From Rhizobium sp. Q54 (lineage in GTDB: Bacteria; Pseudomonadota; Alphaproteobacteria; Micropepsales; Micropepsaceae), in the NCBI GenBank assembly GCA_945860165.1, contig CAMAPL010000003.1, positions 1 through 64,000 on the forward strand: a stretch of DNA of 64,000 bases. Direction: 5' to 3'. This document shows positions 19,112 through 30,500 of this stretch, piece by piece. Below the pieces are notes generated by a model. The model did no database searches and was not told where the DNA came from. It saw nothing but the letters and a program-made list of their open reading frames with translations. The position numbers were made by a program, and so were the translations under genes. Each line of letters begins with the position of its first letter. Position 1 is the stretch's first letter.

Positions 19112-20229
19112 GCCATCGCCTTCAACGCGGTCAGAAGTTCGGTGCGCACCAGCTCGCGCTGGTCAGTATTAGAGATTTCCGCCACCGCATCTTCCAAGAA
19201 GGCATGCAGCAACAACCCGCGGGCTTCGGCTTCCGGGATGCCGCGGGCGCGCAGATAGAAGAGCGATTCCGCGTCCAGATCGCCAACTGCCGCGCCATGG
19301 GCGCATTTGACGTCGTCGGCGAAGATTTCCAGTTCCGGCTTGAGATCGGCCTCGGCATTCTCGCCCAGCAGCAGCGCCTTGGCGCTCTGGTTGCTGTCGC
19401 TGCCATTGGCGCCCTGCGCCACCGTCACCTTGCCCTGATAGACGGCGCGGCTATTGCCGCCCGCGACATGCTTGAACAACTGGGTGCTGTGGGTATTGCC
19501 CACCGCATGGATGACATGGGTGGTCACGTCGCTGTGACGCTTACCGTCCAGCAGCGCGACGCCGGACAGGTGGGCCTGCGCACCGGCGCCTGCCAGCGTG
19601 ATTTCCACTTCCATGCGCGACAGCTTGCTGCCAAAGGCGGCGAAGTGGGCACGATACTGACCGCCGGCACCGATCCGCACCGACATTTCCTCCACCAGCA
19701 CGGCCTCGCCGGCATCGGGTGACACGCGTACATGTTCCAGTACCGATGCTTCGCCCAGAACAAACTCAAAACCGACATTGCGGAAATGGCCCGGACCAAC
19801 GCCTTCCACCAAGGTCAGCGACGCGCCGTCCTCCAGCACCAACAGGGCGCGGACATGACCGGCGGCGGTGAAATCCAGCTTCAGCGGATTGGTGATGCAC
19901 ACGCCCTTGGGCACGCGCAAGGCCACGCCGCCCTTGGACAGCGCCAGCGAGGCAGCACTCATGGTGTTTGCCGTGGTGCGGGCAAAATTCGCGAGAACCC
20001 ATTCCGGCGGATTGGATTGCGTCAGGTCAAACAGTTCCACGCCGTCGGGCTGGTGGAGAATCTGCCATTGCGCAACCGCGGCGCCGATGCCGCCCTCGCC
20101 CAGCGCCGATTTGAGGTCGGAATATTTCCAGTCCTCGATCCTACGATGCGGCACGCCGCGCGCGCGGAACAGCGCGGCAGCTTCGTTGCGGCGCGCTTCG
20201 GGCAGGCCCAGGGCGGTGATACCCGTCAT
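19108..20229 (-). CDS. sufD: Fe-S assembly protein SufD
   Basis: 373 residues. The C-terminal beta-helix domain is typical of the SufBD family (KCAHGAAVGDLDAESLFYLRARGI, residues near 310-335, with the HGA-G-D elements), and the family C-terminus EISNTDQRELV is present. It forms the SufB-SufC2-SufD scaffold complex and helps iron entry. It overlaps both sufC (4 bp) and sufS (4 bp). Confidence 0.94.
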   Translation of the reverse strand: MTGITALGLPEARRNEAAALFRARGVPHRRIEDWKYSDLKSALGEGGIGAAVAQWQILHQPDGVELFDLTQSNPPEWVLANFARTTANTMSAASLALSKGGVALRVPKGVCITNPLKLDFTAAGHVRALLVLEDGASLTLVEGVGPGHFRNVGFEFVLGEASVLEHVRVSPDAGEAVLVEEMSVRIGAGGQYRAHFAAFGSKLSRMEVEITLAGAGAQAHLSGVALLDGKRHSDVTTHVIHAVGNTHSTQLFKHVAGGNSRAVYQGKVTVAQGANGSDSNQSAKALLLGENAEADLKPELEIFADDVKCAHGAAVGDLDAESLFYLRARGIPEAEARGLLLHAFLEDAVAEISNTDQRELVRTELLTALKAMA

Positions 20230-20975
20230 GCTGGCACCTTGACGATATGCTCGTAACCCTTGGCTTCCAGTTCCAGCGCCAGCTCCTTGCCGCCTTCAGC
20301 CACGATGCGGCCACCCGCCAGCACATGAATGCGGTCAGGCACAATGTAATCCAGCAGGCGCTGGTAATGGGTGATCACCAGCATGGCGCGGGACGGGTCG
20401 CGCAACGCATTGACGCCTTCGGCCACCAGCCGCAGGGCGTCAATATCCAGGCCGGAATCGGTTTCGTCCAGGATCGCCAACTTCGGCTCGAACACCGCCA
20501 TCTGGAGAATCTCCAGCCGCTTCTTCTCGCCGCCGGAAAAGCCCACATTCAGGGGACGCTTGAGCATCTCCTCGCTGACATTCAACGTCTTGGCCTTGGC
20601 GCGCACCAGTTTCAGCACACCGATGGCATCGAGGTCGGGCTCGCCGCGCGCCCGGCGCTGGGCGTTCAGCGCGGTTTTCAGAAAGGTCATGGTGGTGACG
20701 CCGGGAATTTCCACCGGATACTGCATGGCCAGGAAGACGCCCTTGGCGGCGCGTTCTTCCGGCTTCAGCGCACTAAGGTCTTCGCCGTTATAGGTGATGG
20801 AGCCCTCGGTGATGTCGTAACCGGCGCGGCCCGCCAGCACATAGGACAGCGTGGACTTGCCCGAACCGTTCGGCCCCATGATGGCATGGACCTGGCCCGG
20901 CTGGAGCGAGAGCGTCAGACCCTTGAGGATTTCCTTGCCGCCCACCGCGACGTGAAGATTTTTGATATCCAGCAT
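20226..20975 (-). CDS. sufC: Fe-S assembly ATPase SufC
   Basis: 249-residue ABC-type ATPase that drives conformational change of the SufBCD scaffold. Walker A is GPNGSGKST, the signature is GFSGGEKKRLEI, Walker B is LAILDETDSGLDIDALR, with the family-specific DSGLDID rather than DEPTSGLD. ATG at 20975 was preferred; a longer frame to 21125 overlaps sufB and has no homology. It is 2 bp after sufB. Confidence 0.96.
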   Translation of the reverse strand: MLDIKNLHVAVGGKEILKGLTLSLQPGQVHAIMGPNGSGKSTLSYVLAGRAGYDITEGSITYNGEDLSALKPEERAAKGVFLAMQYPVEIPGVTTMTFLKTALNAQRRARGEPDLDAIGVLKLVRAKAKTLNVSEEMLKRPLNVGFSGGEKKRLEILQMAVFEPKLAILDETDSGLDIDALRLVAEGVNALRDPSRAMLVITHYQRLLDYIVPDRIHVLAGGRIVAEGGKELALELEAKGYEHIVKVPA

Positions 20976-20977
20976 GA

Positions 20978-22428
<1,451 letters not shown>

Positions 22429-22429
<1 letters not shown>

Positions 22430-23598
22430 TACGCGGCCCGATCATTTAAAGAGGGGGCGCGAATGCGTTCGCGCAACTTCAGCAGCGACCCAGTCGACGC
22501 ATGGACGTCTTCGATGGCCGAACTCCAGCCGAAACTGACGCGCAGGGCGCAGGAGGCCAGATCGCCCTGTACGCCCATGGCCGTCAAGACATGACTGATC
22601 GCGACCTTGCCGCTGGAACAGGTCGAACCCGAACTCACCATCACGCCGTCCAGGTCCAGGCCGATCAGCGCGGTCTGCGCCGTCAGGCCGGGAATGGCGA
22701 AACAGGAGGTGCTGCACAGCCGCGCCGCATCGGCGCCGAAAACCACGACTTCCGGCGCGATCTGTTTCAGGGCGGCTTCAAACTGGTCGCGCAGATGGGC
22801 AATACGGGCGCGCTCGCCCTCGCCGCCCCGCACCGCATGGGCCGCCGCGCCGAAGCCGGCGATGCCGGCTAGGTTCTCCGTCCCGGCGCGCAATCCCTTT
22901 TGCTGTCCGCCACCCACCAGTTGCGGCGACAGCGGGGCGCCATTCCGCACCAGCAGCGCGCCGGCGCCCTGCGGCCCACCGATCTTATGCGCCGACAAGG
23001 TCATGTAATCGCACAGCGAGAAATCCAGCGCGATCTTGCCCGCTGCCGGCACCGCGTCCACCAGCAGCAAAGCGCCAGCCTCACGCACCAGCTTGGAGAC
23101 ATCCGCGATCGGCTGCACCACGCCGGTTTCATTGTTGGCGGCCATCACCGCCACCAGGGCGCGGCCCTTGCCTTCGCGAAGGGACACACGCAGCGCCTCC
23201 AGATCGATCACGCCCTGCGCCGTCACCGGCAAAGTCGCGCCCCTGATCCAGGGAAAGCGTTCGGCCAGCTTGTCGGCGGTCGCCAGCACCGAGCTATGCT
23301 CGATGGCACAGACGAATAGTCGCGTGATGCGCGAGTCATCGCCTTCCAGCGAGCCTTCGGCGGCGCCGAACAGGGCCAGGTTGTTGGATTCGGTGGCGCC
23401 GCTGGTGAAGATCACGCTGGCGGCGTCGGCATTCGCCAGAACGGCTATCTTCTCGCGCGCGTCTTCCACAATGGCGCGCGCCGCCCGCCCTCTGGCATGA
23501 ATCGAAGAGGGGTTGCCGCCCGTGGCCACCGCATGGGTCACCGCCGAGAGAGACTCGGGGCGCAGCGGCGACGTGGCGTTGTGATCCAGATAATGCAT
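22429..23598 (-). CDS. iscS: Cysteine desulfurase, IscS/NifS type
   Basis: 389-residue group I cysteine desulfurase. The start [17 protein letters not shown] lysine K205 in [10 protein letters not shown] and loop cysteine C327 in GSTCSSGK are all in the standard order. It is a second desulfurase in the same operon as sufS, a common arrangement in alphaproteobacteria; it may supply sulfur for tRNA thiolation or additional Fe-S work. ATG at 23598 lies one base after the iscR stop; the upstream GTG/ATG options fall inside iscR. Confidence 0.9.
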
Positions 23599-23599
23599 G

Positions 23600-24091
23600 T
23601 CAGGCCGCCGCGGCCTCGCTGTCGAGAAGCGCATTCATGTCGTTGCATGGCTTGGCGCGGCCCAGCACGCGGCGCTCCACCACATCGGCCAGCGACACCG
23701 AGGACAGGAAAACATGGATCTGCTGGCCCAGCTCTTCCCACAGGTCATGGGTGACGCAGCGGGCGCCCGACTTGGTGCACCCCTTGGTGCTGCCGGTCTT
23801 GCACCGGGTGGCGGCGATGGGTTCATCCACCGCCATGATGATGTCGGCAATGCGCAGTTCGCCGGAGGGGCGCGACAGGCGATAGCCGCCGCCGGGGCCG
23901 CGCACGCTGGTAACCAGGCCGCCGCGCCGCAGCTTGGCGAACAGCTGTTCCAGATAAGAAAGCGAAATGTCCTGACGGGCGGCGATGTCGGCCAGCGCCA
24001 CGGGACGGGGGTCGGATTTGGCATCGGCGGCGTTGCCGGCCAGGTCGGCCATCGCCATCACCGCATAACGTCCCTTGGTGCTCAGCCGCAT
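23600..24091 (-). CDS. iscR: Fe-S-sensing Rrf2 family regulator IscR
   Basis: 163 residues with an N-terminal winged helix (RLSTKGRYAVMAMADLA; ISLSYLEQLFAKLRRGGLV) and three cysteines at positions 97, 105 and 112 for a [2Fe-2S] cluster (CKTGSTKGC and ARC), followed by VTHDLWEELGQQI. With cluster bound it should repress its own operon. ATG at 24091 begins the family-typical MRLSTKGRYA. It is the first gene of the Fe-S operon and is preceded by a type 1 IscR-like site. Confidence 0.94.
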   Translation of the reverse strand: MRLSTKGRYAVMAMADLAGNAADAKSDPRPVALADIAARQDISLSYLEQLFAKLRRGGLVTSVRGPGGGYRLSRPSGELRIADIIMAVDEPIAATRCKTGSTKGCTKSGARCVTHDLWEELGQQIHVFLSSVSLADVVERRVLGRAKPCNDMNALLDSEAAAA

Positions 24092-24211
24092 AGCAGATCC
24101 TTTGCTCAAAGTTCCGGCGGTGCCGGGTCCGCAAATCAGGCGTTTTTCCTTGCTTTTCGACCCCCCTCCCGGTGTAGAGAAGCCAAGCCGCAGGCATGCC
24201 TGATGGCACGG

Positions 24212-24244
24212 GATATAGATTTCCCGACTGGAATGGTCAAGTAT
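24212..24244 (-). promoter_or_regulatory. iscR promoter with type 1 IscR-binding site
   Basis: On the minus strand TTGACC (24235-24240) and TATATC (24212-24217) are separated by 17 bp. The bases across the -35 and spacer read ATACTTGAC-CATTCC-AGTCGGGAAAT (24219-24244), which follows the type 1 IscR consensus (ATA..YGACTA..AGTCRRGTAT). Transcription would start near 24205. Site and -35 overlap, so cluster-loaded IscR should block the promoter. Confidence 0.75.
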
Positions 24245-24364
24245 TCGCGGCGCATAGGTGGGGTGATCTGCAAGCATATGAAATGTCAGCATTTTTATTG
24301 GGCCTGACGCCCGGAAAACCTGACTTTTTTGCTGGCAGACAGCCCGGTGGGGAACAAAGAATCC

Positions 24365-25021
24365 ATGCCTGATATCATCCTGCCCGGCTCTGCGGGCCGT
24401 ATCGAAGCGCGCTATCAACGCCAAAAGGCGCCGGGCGCGCCCATGGCACTGGTGCTGCATCCCCATCCGCAGTTCGGCGGCACCATGAACAACCCGCTGG
24501 TCTATGACCTGTTTCACATGTTTCACGGGCTGGACTGCACCACGGTGCGGTTCAACTTCCGCGGCGTCGGCCGCAGCCAGGGCAGCTTCGACAATGGCGC
24601 GGGCGAGCTTTCCGACGCCGCCGCCATCCTAGACTGGATGAACACGCTCTATCCCAACCCGTCCAATGTCTGGGTGTGCGGCATTTCCTTCGGCGCCTGG
24701 ATCGGGATGCAGCTTTTGATGCGCCGTCCGGAGATCACCGGCTTCGTCTCCATCGCCCCGCCCGCCAGCATGTATGACTTCGCCTTCCTGGCGCCCTGCC
24801 CCGCTTCGGGCCTGATCGTGCATGGCACCAAGGACAATGTGGTGCCGGAACCCGATGTCCAGAAGCTGGTGGACCGCCTGACCGCCCAGAAGGGCATCAA
24901 GATCACCTACAACAAGATCGACGGCGCCAACCACTTCTTCGACAAGCGCGAAGCCGATGTCGTGGAGACGGTGAAGGATTACGTCTCCAACATGATGAGC
25001 AAGCCAAGAGAGGGCCGTTAG
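24365..25021 (+). CDS. Alpha/beta hydrolase of the small serine-hydrolase type
   Basis: 218 residues. The nucleophile elbow is GISFGAW with Ser108, the N-terminal strand LVLHPHPQFGGTMNN carries the oxyanion region, and the acid and histidine are probably in HGTKDNVV and GANHFF. This is the compact branch (TolB/dienelactone-like) often annotated simply as alpha/beta hydrolase; the substrate is not known. ATG at 24365 is followed directly by conserved sequence; an upstream ATG at 24329 adds 12 residues without support. It is divergent from the Fe-S operon, and its stop lies inside a hairpin. Confidence 0.85.
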   Translation: MPDIILPGSAGRIEARYQRQKAPGAPMALVLHPHPQFGGTMNNPLVYDLFHMFHGLDCTTVRFNFRGVGRSQGSFDNGAGELSDAAAILDWMNTLYPNPSNVWVCGISFGAWIGMQLLMRRPEITGFVSIAPPASMYDFAFLAPCPASGLIVHGTKDNVVPEPDVQKLVDRLTAQKGIKITYNKIDGANHFFDKREADVVETVKDYVSNMMSKPREGR

Positions 25022-25074
25022 GCCCTCTCGAAGTCACCCGTTCCCACGCTGTCGCTAGGAACTGTTCGGGTGAC
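25008..25074. terminator. Two adjacent hairpins between convergent genes
   Basis: The first, GAGAGGGCC-GTTA-GGCCCTCTC (25008-25029), contains the hydrolase stop codon in its loop. The second has 8-bp arms GTCACCCG and CGGGTGAC (25033-25074) with inner TTCC/GGAA pairing. Neither has a T tract. They separate the hydrolase from the convergent anmK and may protect or terminate both messages. Confidence 0.55.
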
Positions 25075-25093
25075 CCAATCCAAAAAAGAGCCG

Positions 25094-26185
25094 CTAAGCT
25101 TTCCAATACCGGCCGCCGGTCATGGGCTGCGCCACGCCGGTGGTCATGGGCAGCGATAGCGGCAGTCCCATTTTCGCGCGCATCGCCAGATAGGCGAAGC
25201 CTTCGGCCTCCAGCGCATCGCCATCCCAGCTCACATCTTCGGCCTTGATGGCCTGCACGTTGACGCGCACCTTCAGCATTTTCATCAGCGTGCCGTTATG
25301 ACGCCCGCCGCCGCTGACGACCCAGCTTTGCGCATCTTGCGGAAAATGTTCGCGCGCCAGCGCCAGCGCGGCCACCGTGAAAGCGGTTAGCGTGGCTGCG
25401 CCATCGGCGGGCGCCAGCCCCTCCACCGCCGCCATGCCGAAATCCATCCGGTCCAGTGATTTGGGCGGCCGGCGCGCGAAAAAATCATTGTCCAGCATCT
25501 TGCCCAGCGCCGCTTCGTCGACCGTACCGGTCGCGGCAAAGGCGCCATCCTGATCCACCGGCCTGCCTGTGTGCCGCTGCATCCAGTCGTCGATCGGAGC
25601 GTTGCCGGGACCGGTGTCGAAGGCCAGCACCATATCGCCGGATATATATGTGACCTGGGCAACACCGCCGATATTCACCACCACAAGCGGCTGGGGCAGC
25701 CCCGACAACCTGGCGCGCGCGGCATGATAGAGCGGCATCAGGGGGGCGCCCTGCCCGCCGGCGGCAACATCAGCCCTGCGAAAATCATTGATGACGTCGA
25801 TGCCCGTAAGCCGCGCCAGCAAGGCCCCATCACCGATCTGCCAGGTCCAACGCTGGTCCGGGCGGTGCAGGATGGTCTGGCCGTGAAAGCCGATCAGGTC
25901 GGCGCCGTCGGTCTGCTCCAGCAGCGCCTGAACCGCCTTGGCATGTGCCTCAGTCAAATGCCGCCCGGCCTCCCGGATCGACTCCGGCACCGGCCCGCCT
26001 TGCGGCACGGTGCGAGCCGCATCCAGAGCGTCGCGTAACCGGGCGCGCATGGCATCGCTATAAGGCATGGTCAGGCTGGGACCGGGCCGCACGAACTCCT
26101 GGCCGTCCGTCTCCAGCAGGGCGGCATCAACGCCGTCGAGCGATGTACCGCTCATCAGGCCAATGACTTTCAAGATTTCCGCCAT
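25094..26185 (-). CDS. anmK: Anhydro-N-acetylmuramic acid kinase
   Basis: 363 residues. It hydrolyses and phosphorylates the 1,6-anhydro-MurNAc released during peptidoglycan turnover, giving MurNAc-6-phosphate. Signatures are VIGLMSGTSLDGVDAALLETDG at the N-terminus (phosphate-binding), FHGQTILHRP, the central VVNIGGVAQVTYI, DTGPGNAPIDDWM, and GGGRHNGTLMKML. Length is standard. It is divergent from tyrS with a 38-bp gap, which must hold both promoters. Confidence 0.95.
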   Translation of the reverse strand: MAEILKVIGLMSGTSLDGVDAALLETDGQEFVRPGPSLTMPYSDAMRARLRDALDAARTVPQGGPVPESIREAGRHLTEAHAKAVQALLEQTDGADLIGFHGQTILHRPDQRWTWQIGDGALLARLTGIDVINDFRRADVAAGGQGAPLMPLYHAARARLSGLPQPLVVVNIGGVAQVTYISGDMVLAFDTGPGNAPIDDWMQRHTGRPVDQDGAFAATGTVDEAALGKMLDNDFFARRPPKSLDRMDFGMAAVEGLAPADGAATLTAFTVAALALAREHFPQDAQSWVVSGGGRHNGTLMKMLKVRVNVQAIKAEDVSWDGDALEAEGFAYLAMRAKMGLPLSLPMTTGVAQPMTGGRYWKA

Positions 26186-26223
26186 TTGTGCTATGCCGCC
26201 TGACCCAAAGCAGAGTCTATAGC

Positions 26224-27477
26224 ATGCCCGCCGCGCCGCAATTCCAGTCCGATTTCCTGCGCAACTTCGCCGCGCGCGGCGCCTATTACGACTGCTCCGC
26301 GCCGCAGGATCTGGACGCCCTTTTCAAAAAAGAGCGCGTCACGGCTTACATCGGCTTCGACTGCACCGCCGACTCGCTGCATGTCGGCAGCCTGGTGCAG
26401 CTGATGACCCTGCGCCGCCTGCAACAGGCCGGGCACAAGCCCATCCTGCTGATGGGCGGCGGCACTACCAAGGCGGGCGATCCTTCCGGCAAGGATGAAT
26501 CCCGCCAGATGCTCACGCCTGCGCAGATCGAAGCCAACAAGCAGAGCATCCTGGGCGGCATCCGCCATCTGCTGAAATTCGGCGACGGCCCGTCAGACGC
26601 GATCCTGGTGGACAATGCCGAATGGCTGGACAAGCTGGACTACATTCCCTTCCTGCGCGATGTGGGGCGGCACTTCTCGGTCAACCGCATGCTGACCATG
26701 GAAAGCGTCAAGCTGCGGCTGGAGCGCGAACAACCGCTGTCATTCCTGGAATTCAACTATTCCATTATGCAGGCTTATGATTTCGTCGAACTCTACAAGC
26801 GCTATGGCTGCAAGCTGCAATCGTCCGGCTCGGACCAGTGGGGCAATGTCGTATCGGGCATCGATCTGGGCCGGCGGATGGAAAGCGCCCAGCTGTTCGG
26901 CCTGACCACGCCGCTGATCACCACAGCCTCCGGCGCCAAGATGGGCAAGACCGCCGCCGGCGCGGTGTGGCTGAATGCCGGCCGCGTCACGCCCTATGAT
27001 TACTGGCAGTTCTGGCGCAACACCGAAGATGGCGATGTCGGCCGCTTCCTGCGCCTGTTCACCGAATTGCCCGAGGCCGAGATCGCGCGGCTGGAAAATC
27101 TCCAGGGCGCGGAACTGAACGACGCCAAGAAGGTGTTGGCGACCGAAGCCTCCGCCATCCTGCATGGCCGCGACGCGGCAGAAAAAGCCGGCGACACGGC
27201 ACGCCAGGCCTTTGAGGAAGGCGCATCTGCCCAAGGCCTTCCCACCATCACTGCCGCGCTGCCGGACGGAATTCTCAATCTTGCCGTGGTGGCGGGGCTT
27301 GCGGCCTCGAACTCCGAGGCACGCAAACTCATCGCCAATAACGGCCTGAAGCTGAATGACGCCGCGGTGTCGGACTCGAAGCTGACCGTGGACGTTTCCG
27401 CCCTCAACAGCGATGGGGTGCTGAAGCTTTCCAGCGGCAAGAAAAAGCATGTGCTTGTGAAACCGGCAGGAGCGTAG
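26224..27477 (+). CDS. tyrS: Tyrosyl-tRNA synthetase
   Basis: 417-residue class I synthetase. The HIGH-type motif is HVGSL (H53), the KMSKS-type loop is KMGKT (239-243), and tyrosine binding is indicated by YSIMQAYDF and the GSDQWGN motif. The last about 70 residues form an S4 RNA-binding domain (SNSEARKLIANNGLKLND). ATG at 26224 (PAAPQFQSDFLRNF) was chosen; the longer start at 26188 overlaps the anmK promoter region. Confidence 0.96.
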   Translation: MPAAPQFQSDFLRNFAARGAYYDCSAPQDLDALFKKERVTAYIGFDCTADSLHVGSLVQLMTLRRLQQAGHKPILLMGGGTTKAGDPSGKDESRQMLTPAQIEANKQSILGGIRHLLKFGDGPSDAILVDNAEWLDKLDYIPFLRDVGRHFSVNRMLTMESVKLRLEREQPLSFLEFNYSIMQAYDFVELYKRYGCKLQSSGSDQWGNVVSGIDLGRRMESAQLFGLTTPLITTASGAKMGKTAAGAVWLNAGRVTPYDYWQFWRNTEDGDVGRFLRLFTELPEAEIARLENLQGAELNDAKKVLATEASAILHGRDAAEKAGDTARQAFEEGASAQGLPTITAALPDGILNLAVVAGLAASNSEARKLIANNGLKLNDAAVSDSKLTVDVSALNSDGVLKLSSGKKKHVLVKPAGA

Positions 27478-27501
27478 GCGAGAGCCTGAGCGACCCAAAA
27501 A

Positions 27502-30500
27502 TCAGTTTGCCGGCGGTTTCGCGGGCGGCACGGTCGCCTGGGCATTAGAGGCCGCATTGGCCGCGGACGGAATATGGCCTTCGAAAATGCGGCGCAGGAT
27601 GCCCGGCGTCAGTATCGACAGCGGGTTGGTGCTGATGACCGGCTGCTCGGAATTGCCGGTCATCGAATAGGTGATGCCGAAAATGCCCTCGCCTTTCTTG
27701 GACGCCAGCAGGTCGCCCAGCAGCGGCACATTGCTGATCAGCGAATTCACGCCATAGGCCGGAACCAGAGACCCTTTGAGGGCAAGCACGCCCTTAGGCC
27801 GGTCTATATAGCCGTCGGCGCTGGCACCGATCGCCGCCCCCTGCACCCGGGCGCCATTGACGCTGATGACGTTATAGCGGGAACTGAACGGCATATTAAG
27901 TTCGTCCAAGGTCATGCCTTCGCCACCCATCAGGTCGCCTAAGCCGGTGAGCGATCCCGCTGAAAACAGCCGCGCCAGCATCGACTGGTTGACCATGGTG
28001 AAGTTTTTCACCAGCAGCGTTCCGGTGAAGTCCGGCACGGGACGATTGGGGTTGACCAGGTCGCTGGCCTGACCCGGCAGATTGACGGCGGCGGTCAGCT
28101 GGCCGCCGCGCATGCTTTCAAAGGCAAAAAATCCACGCGCCAGCAGGCCGGCATCGCCGGCGGTGAGCGTGACCTTGCGCCCGGTTGCGGAACTTTCCAG
28201 TTTGGCGGCAATCGCAGACGACCGCGCGCCGGTCATCGCCAGATTGCCGCTCATCGCCAGGGCAGACGGGCGGTCGCCGGTGCCGGCCAGATCGAGATTG
28301 AACGGCATGATGGCCACGCCGTCGCGCATCGCCAGCCGGTCGAGCTTGGCATCAATGTGGAAACGCCCCTCCGGCGTGTCATCCCGCATCTGTGCCGCCG
28401 CCGCGCTACCCGGCACTTCGTTGGTGCCGTTGCGGCCGACCTTCGAGCCGTCCAGCGAACGGCCACGCAGGACATAGTCATTGCTGTTGCCGGTGTTGGT
28501 CAGCTGGAAGGACAGGTCGTTGAGCGATCCCATCTTGACCGACGGGAAATTCAGCACCGTCAGATCACCGTCCTTGTTGAAGGTGGCCGTACCGGTGGCA
28601 TTCAGCACCGGGCCGCTGATGCGGATGCTCTCATCCGACAGGATATTACCGGGCGCGAAATTCGCTACGATCTGGCCCGTGGCGGCCTGGCCCGGCGGTT
28701 TCTCGAGATTGACGATGGGGACGCTCAGCGTTGCGGGCGTAAAGTCCACCGCCACGTCGGCGCGCACTAGGCTGCCGCGATTGCCGGTGATCTCGGCCGT
28801 TATCGGAACCGCGCCGCGGAAATAGCGCAGCAGGTTGATGTTGAGCGCGGCACGTCCGCCTTCCGTCATGATGCCCTTGACCGCCATTCGAGTGGTGATG
28901 TGGTCCTGGGTGCGGAAATCCTCCGTCCAGTCCACATTGAGGCGCGAGTCCGCAATATTGACCACGCCCACCTGGCGCAGATGGGCATTGTCTATGTCGA
29001 AGGTGACATCGCCTTCGGTGATGCGGGTGCGGGCGCCCAGGGTCACGGCGAAATCCTGGACATGCGCCTTCACCGAGATGCCGACATCGTCCACCGGCAG
29101 ATCGGCAAGCATCGGCACCTTGAAAAGAAGATCCGCGCTGGCAACCCCGCCTGTCTGCTTGGGATCGATGCCGAACTTGGTCGGATAGTTCAGTGGCTTC
29201 ATGTCAATCAGGGTCATGACGTCGGTCATGGCGCCCTCGATATGGGCGCTGAACTGCCCCACCGTGCCGACCTTGTGGAGGGTGGGGATCAGCGCCGCCC
29301 CCTTGGTGATCGTCAGCGATCCGATCTGGCCGGCTGTGAAGCTGGCCTTGAACGTGTCGCCCGTCATCACCGCGTCGCCGGACACACCGGTCGCGTGCGT
29401 CAGGCCGTCGACATAGCTGCCTTCAACCCCCTTCATGCCGAAGGTCATTTTCATGGTGTCTTCAGGTAGGATGGCCTGGTCGAGCATCCCGGGCGTGAAA
29501 CTGACTTGCGCCTCCAGCGGGCCGATCATGCCGGCAAAGATATTCTCGTCGATCCACTCCCGTGCCCCGGGCGCCACCGGCTGCGGCCAGTAGCGCAGCA
29601 GGGTCCGCACCGGCAAAGCGGGAATGCGCGCCTTGGCCACCAGCCCCGGCGCACCCTTGTCGTTCAAGGTGATGGTGCCCGCGCCCTCCAGGAAAAAACC
29701 CTGTGCCGCGACAGCGAGCTTGCCCACCTCGATCTGGCGCGGCGCGGTGAGATAGTCAGCGGCAAGCGAGATGGACTGATAGGCAACCTTGTCCTTGAAC
29801 ACGCCCGGCATATACAGGGCGATGTTGGTGGCCGAAAGGTCGGCATGAACGCGCTCCAGCTTGCCGTCGGAATTCAGGATGAAATTGCCCGCGCCCTTCA
29901 TCACCGCCCGGGCCTCGCGCGCATCCAGCGAGGCGCTGCTCAGGGCCAGATGGCGTATCTTGCCGTTATAATTTCCCACCAGCTTGAGCGCCCGGACATG
30001 CAGCGCCTTGCTCTTCATCTGGGGGAAAGGAATTTCGCCGCTGGCGGTGATGTCGAAATTCGCCGCCGCAAGAATAGCGCCGGGATTGATCGTGAAATCG
30101 CCGGAGGCACTGGCAATCAGGGGAATGTTCTTGACGCCTTCAAACATCCTGGCGCTGCGCCCCAGCCCGCGAAGATCCAAATCCCTGACTTTGACGTTGC
30201 CATGGATCGGTCCGCGCACCGGGGGCATGGTGAGATCGGCGGTGACATGGCTGCGGCTGCCCGCAAGCAGCACATCGGAATCGAAACTGGCGCCGATCAC
30301 CTGCCCGCGCGACCGGATAGTCATCTGGGCGCGCGGCGCCATCACATGCAGGCCGGTGATCTCGTCGCGGATGGACAGTTTGGCGTCCCGCACCGCGAAA
30401 CTTTCCAGCGACGAGGCATCGCCGCTGCGCTTGTCGATGACATCGCGGATACGCCCGATGATATCGTCCTCGTCATTGTCCCGTTGTGTTCCCAGCCGGA

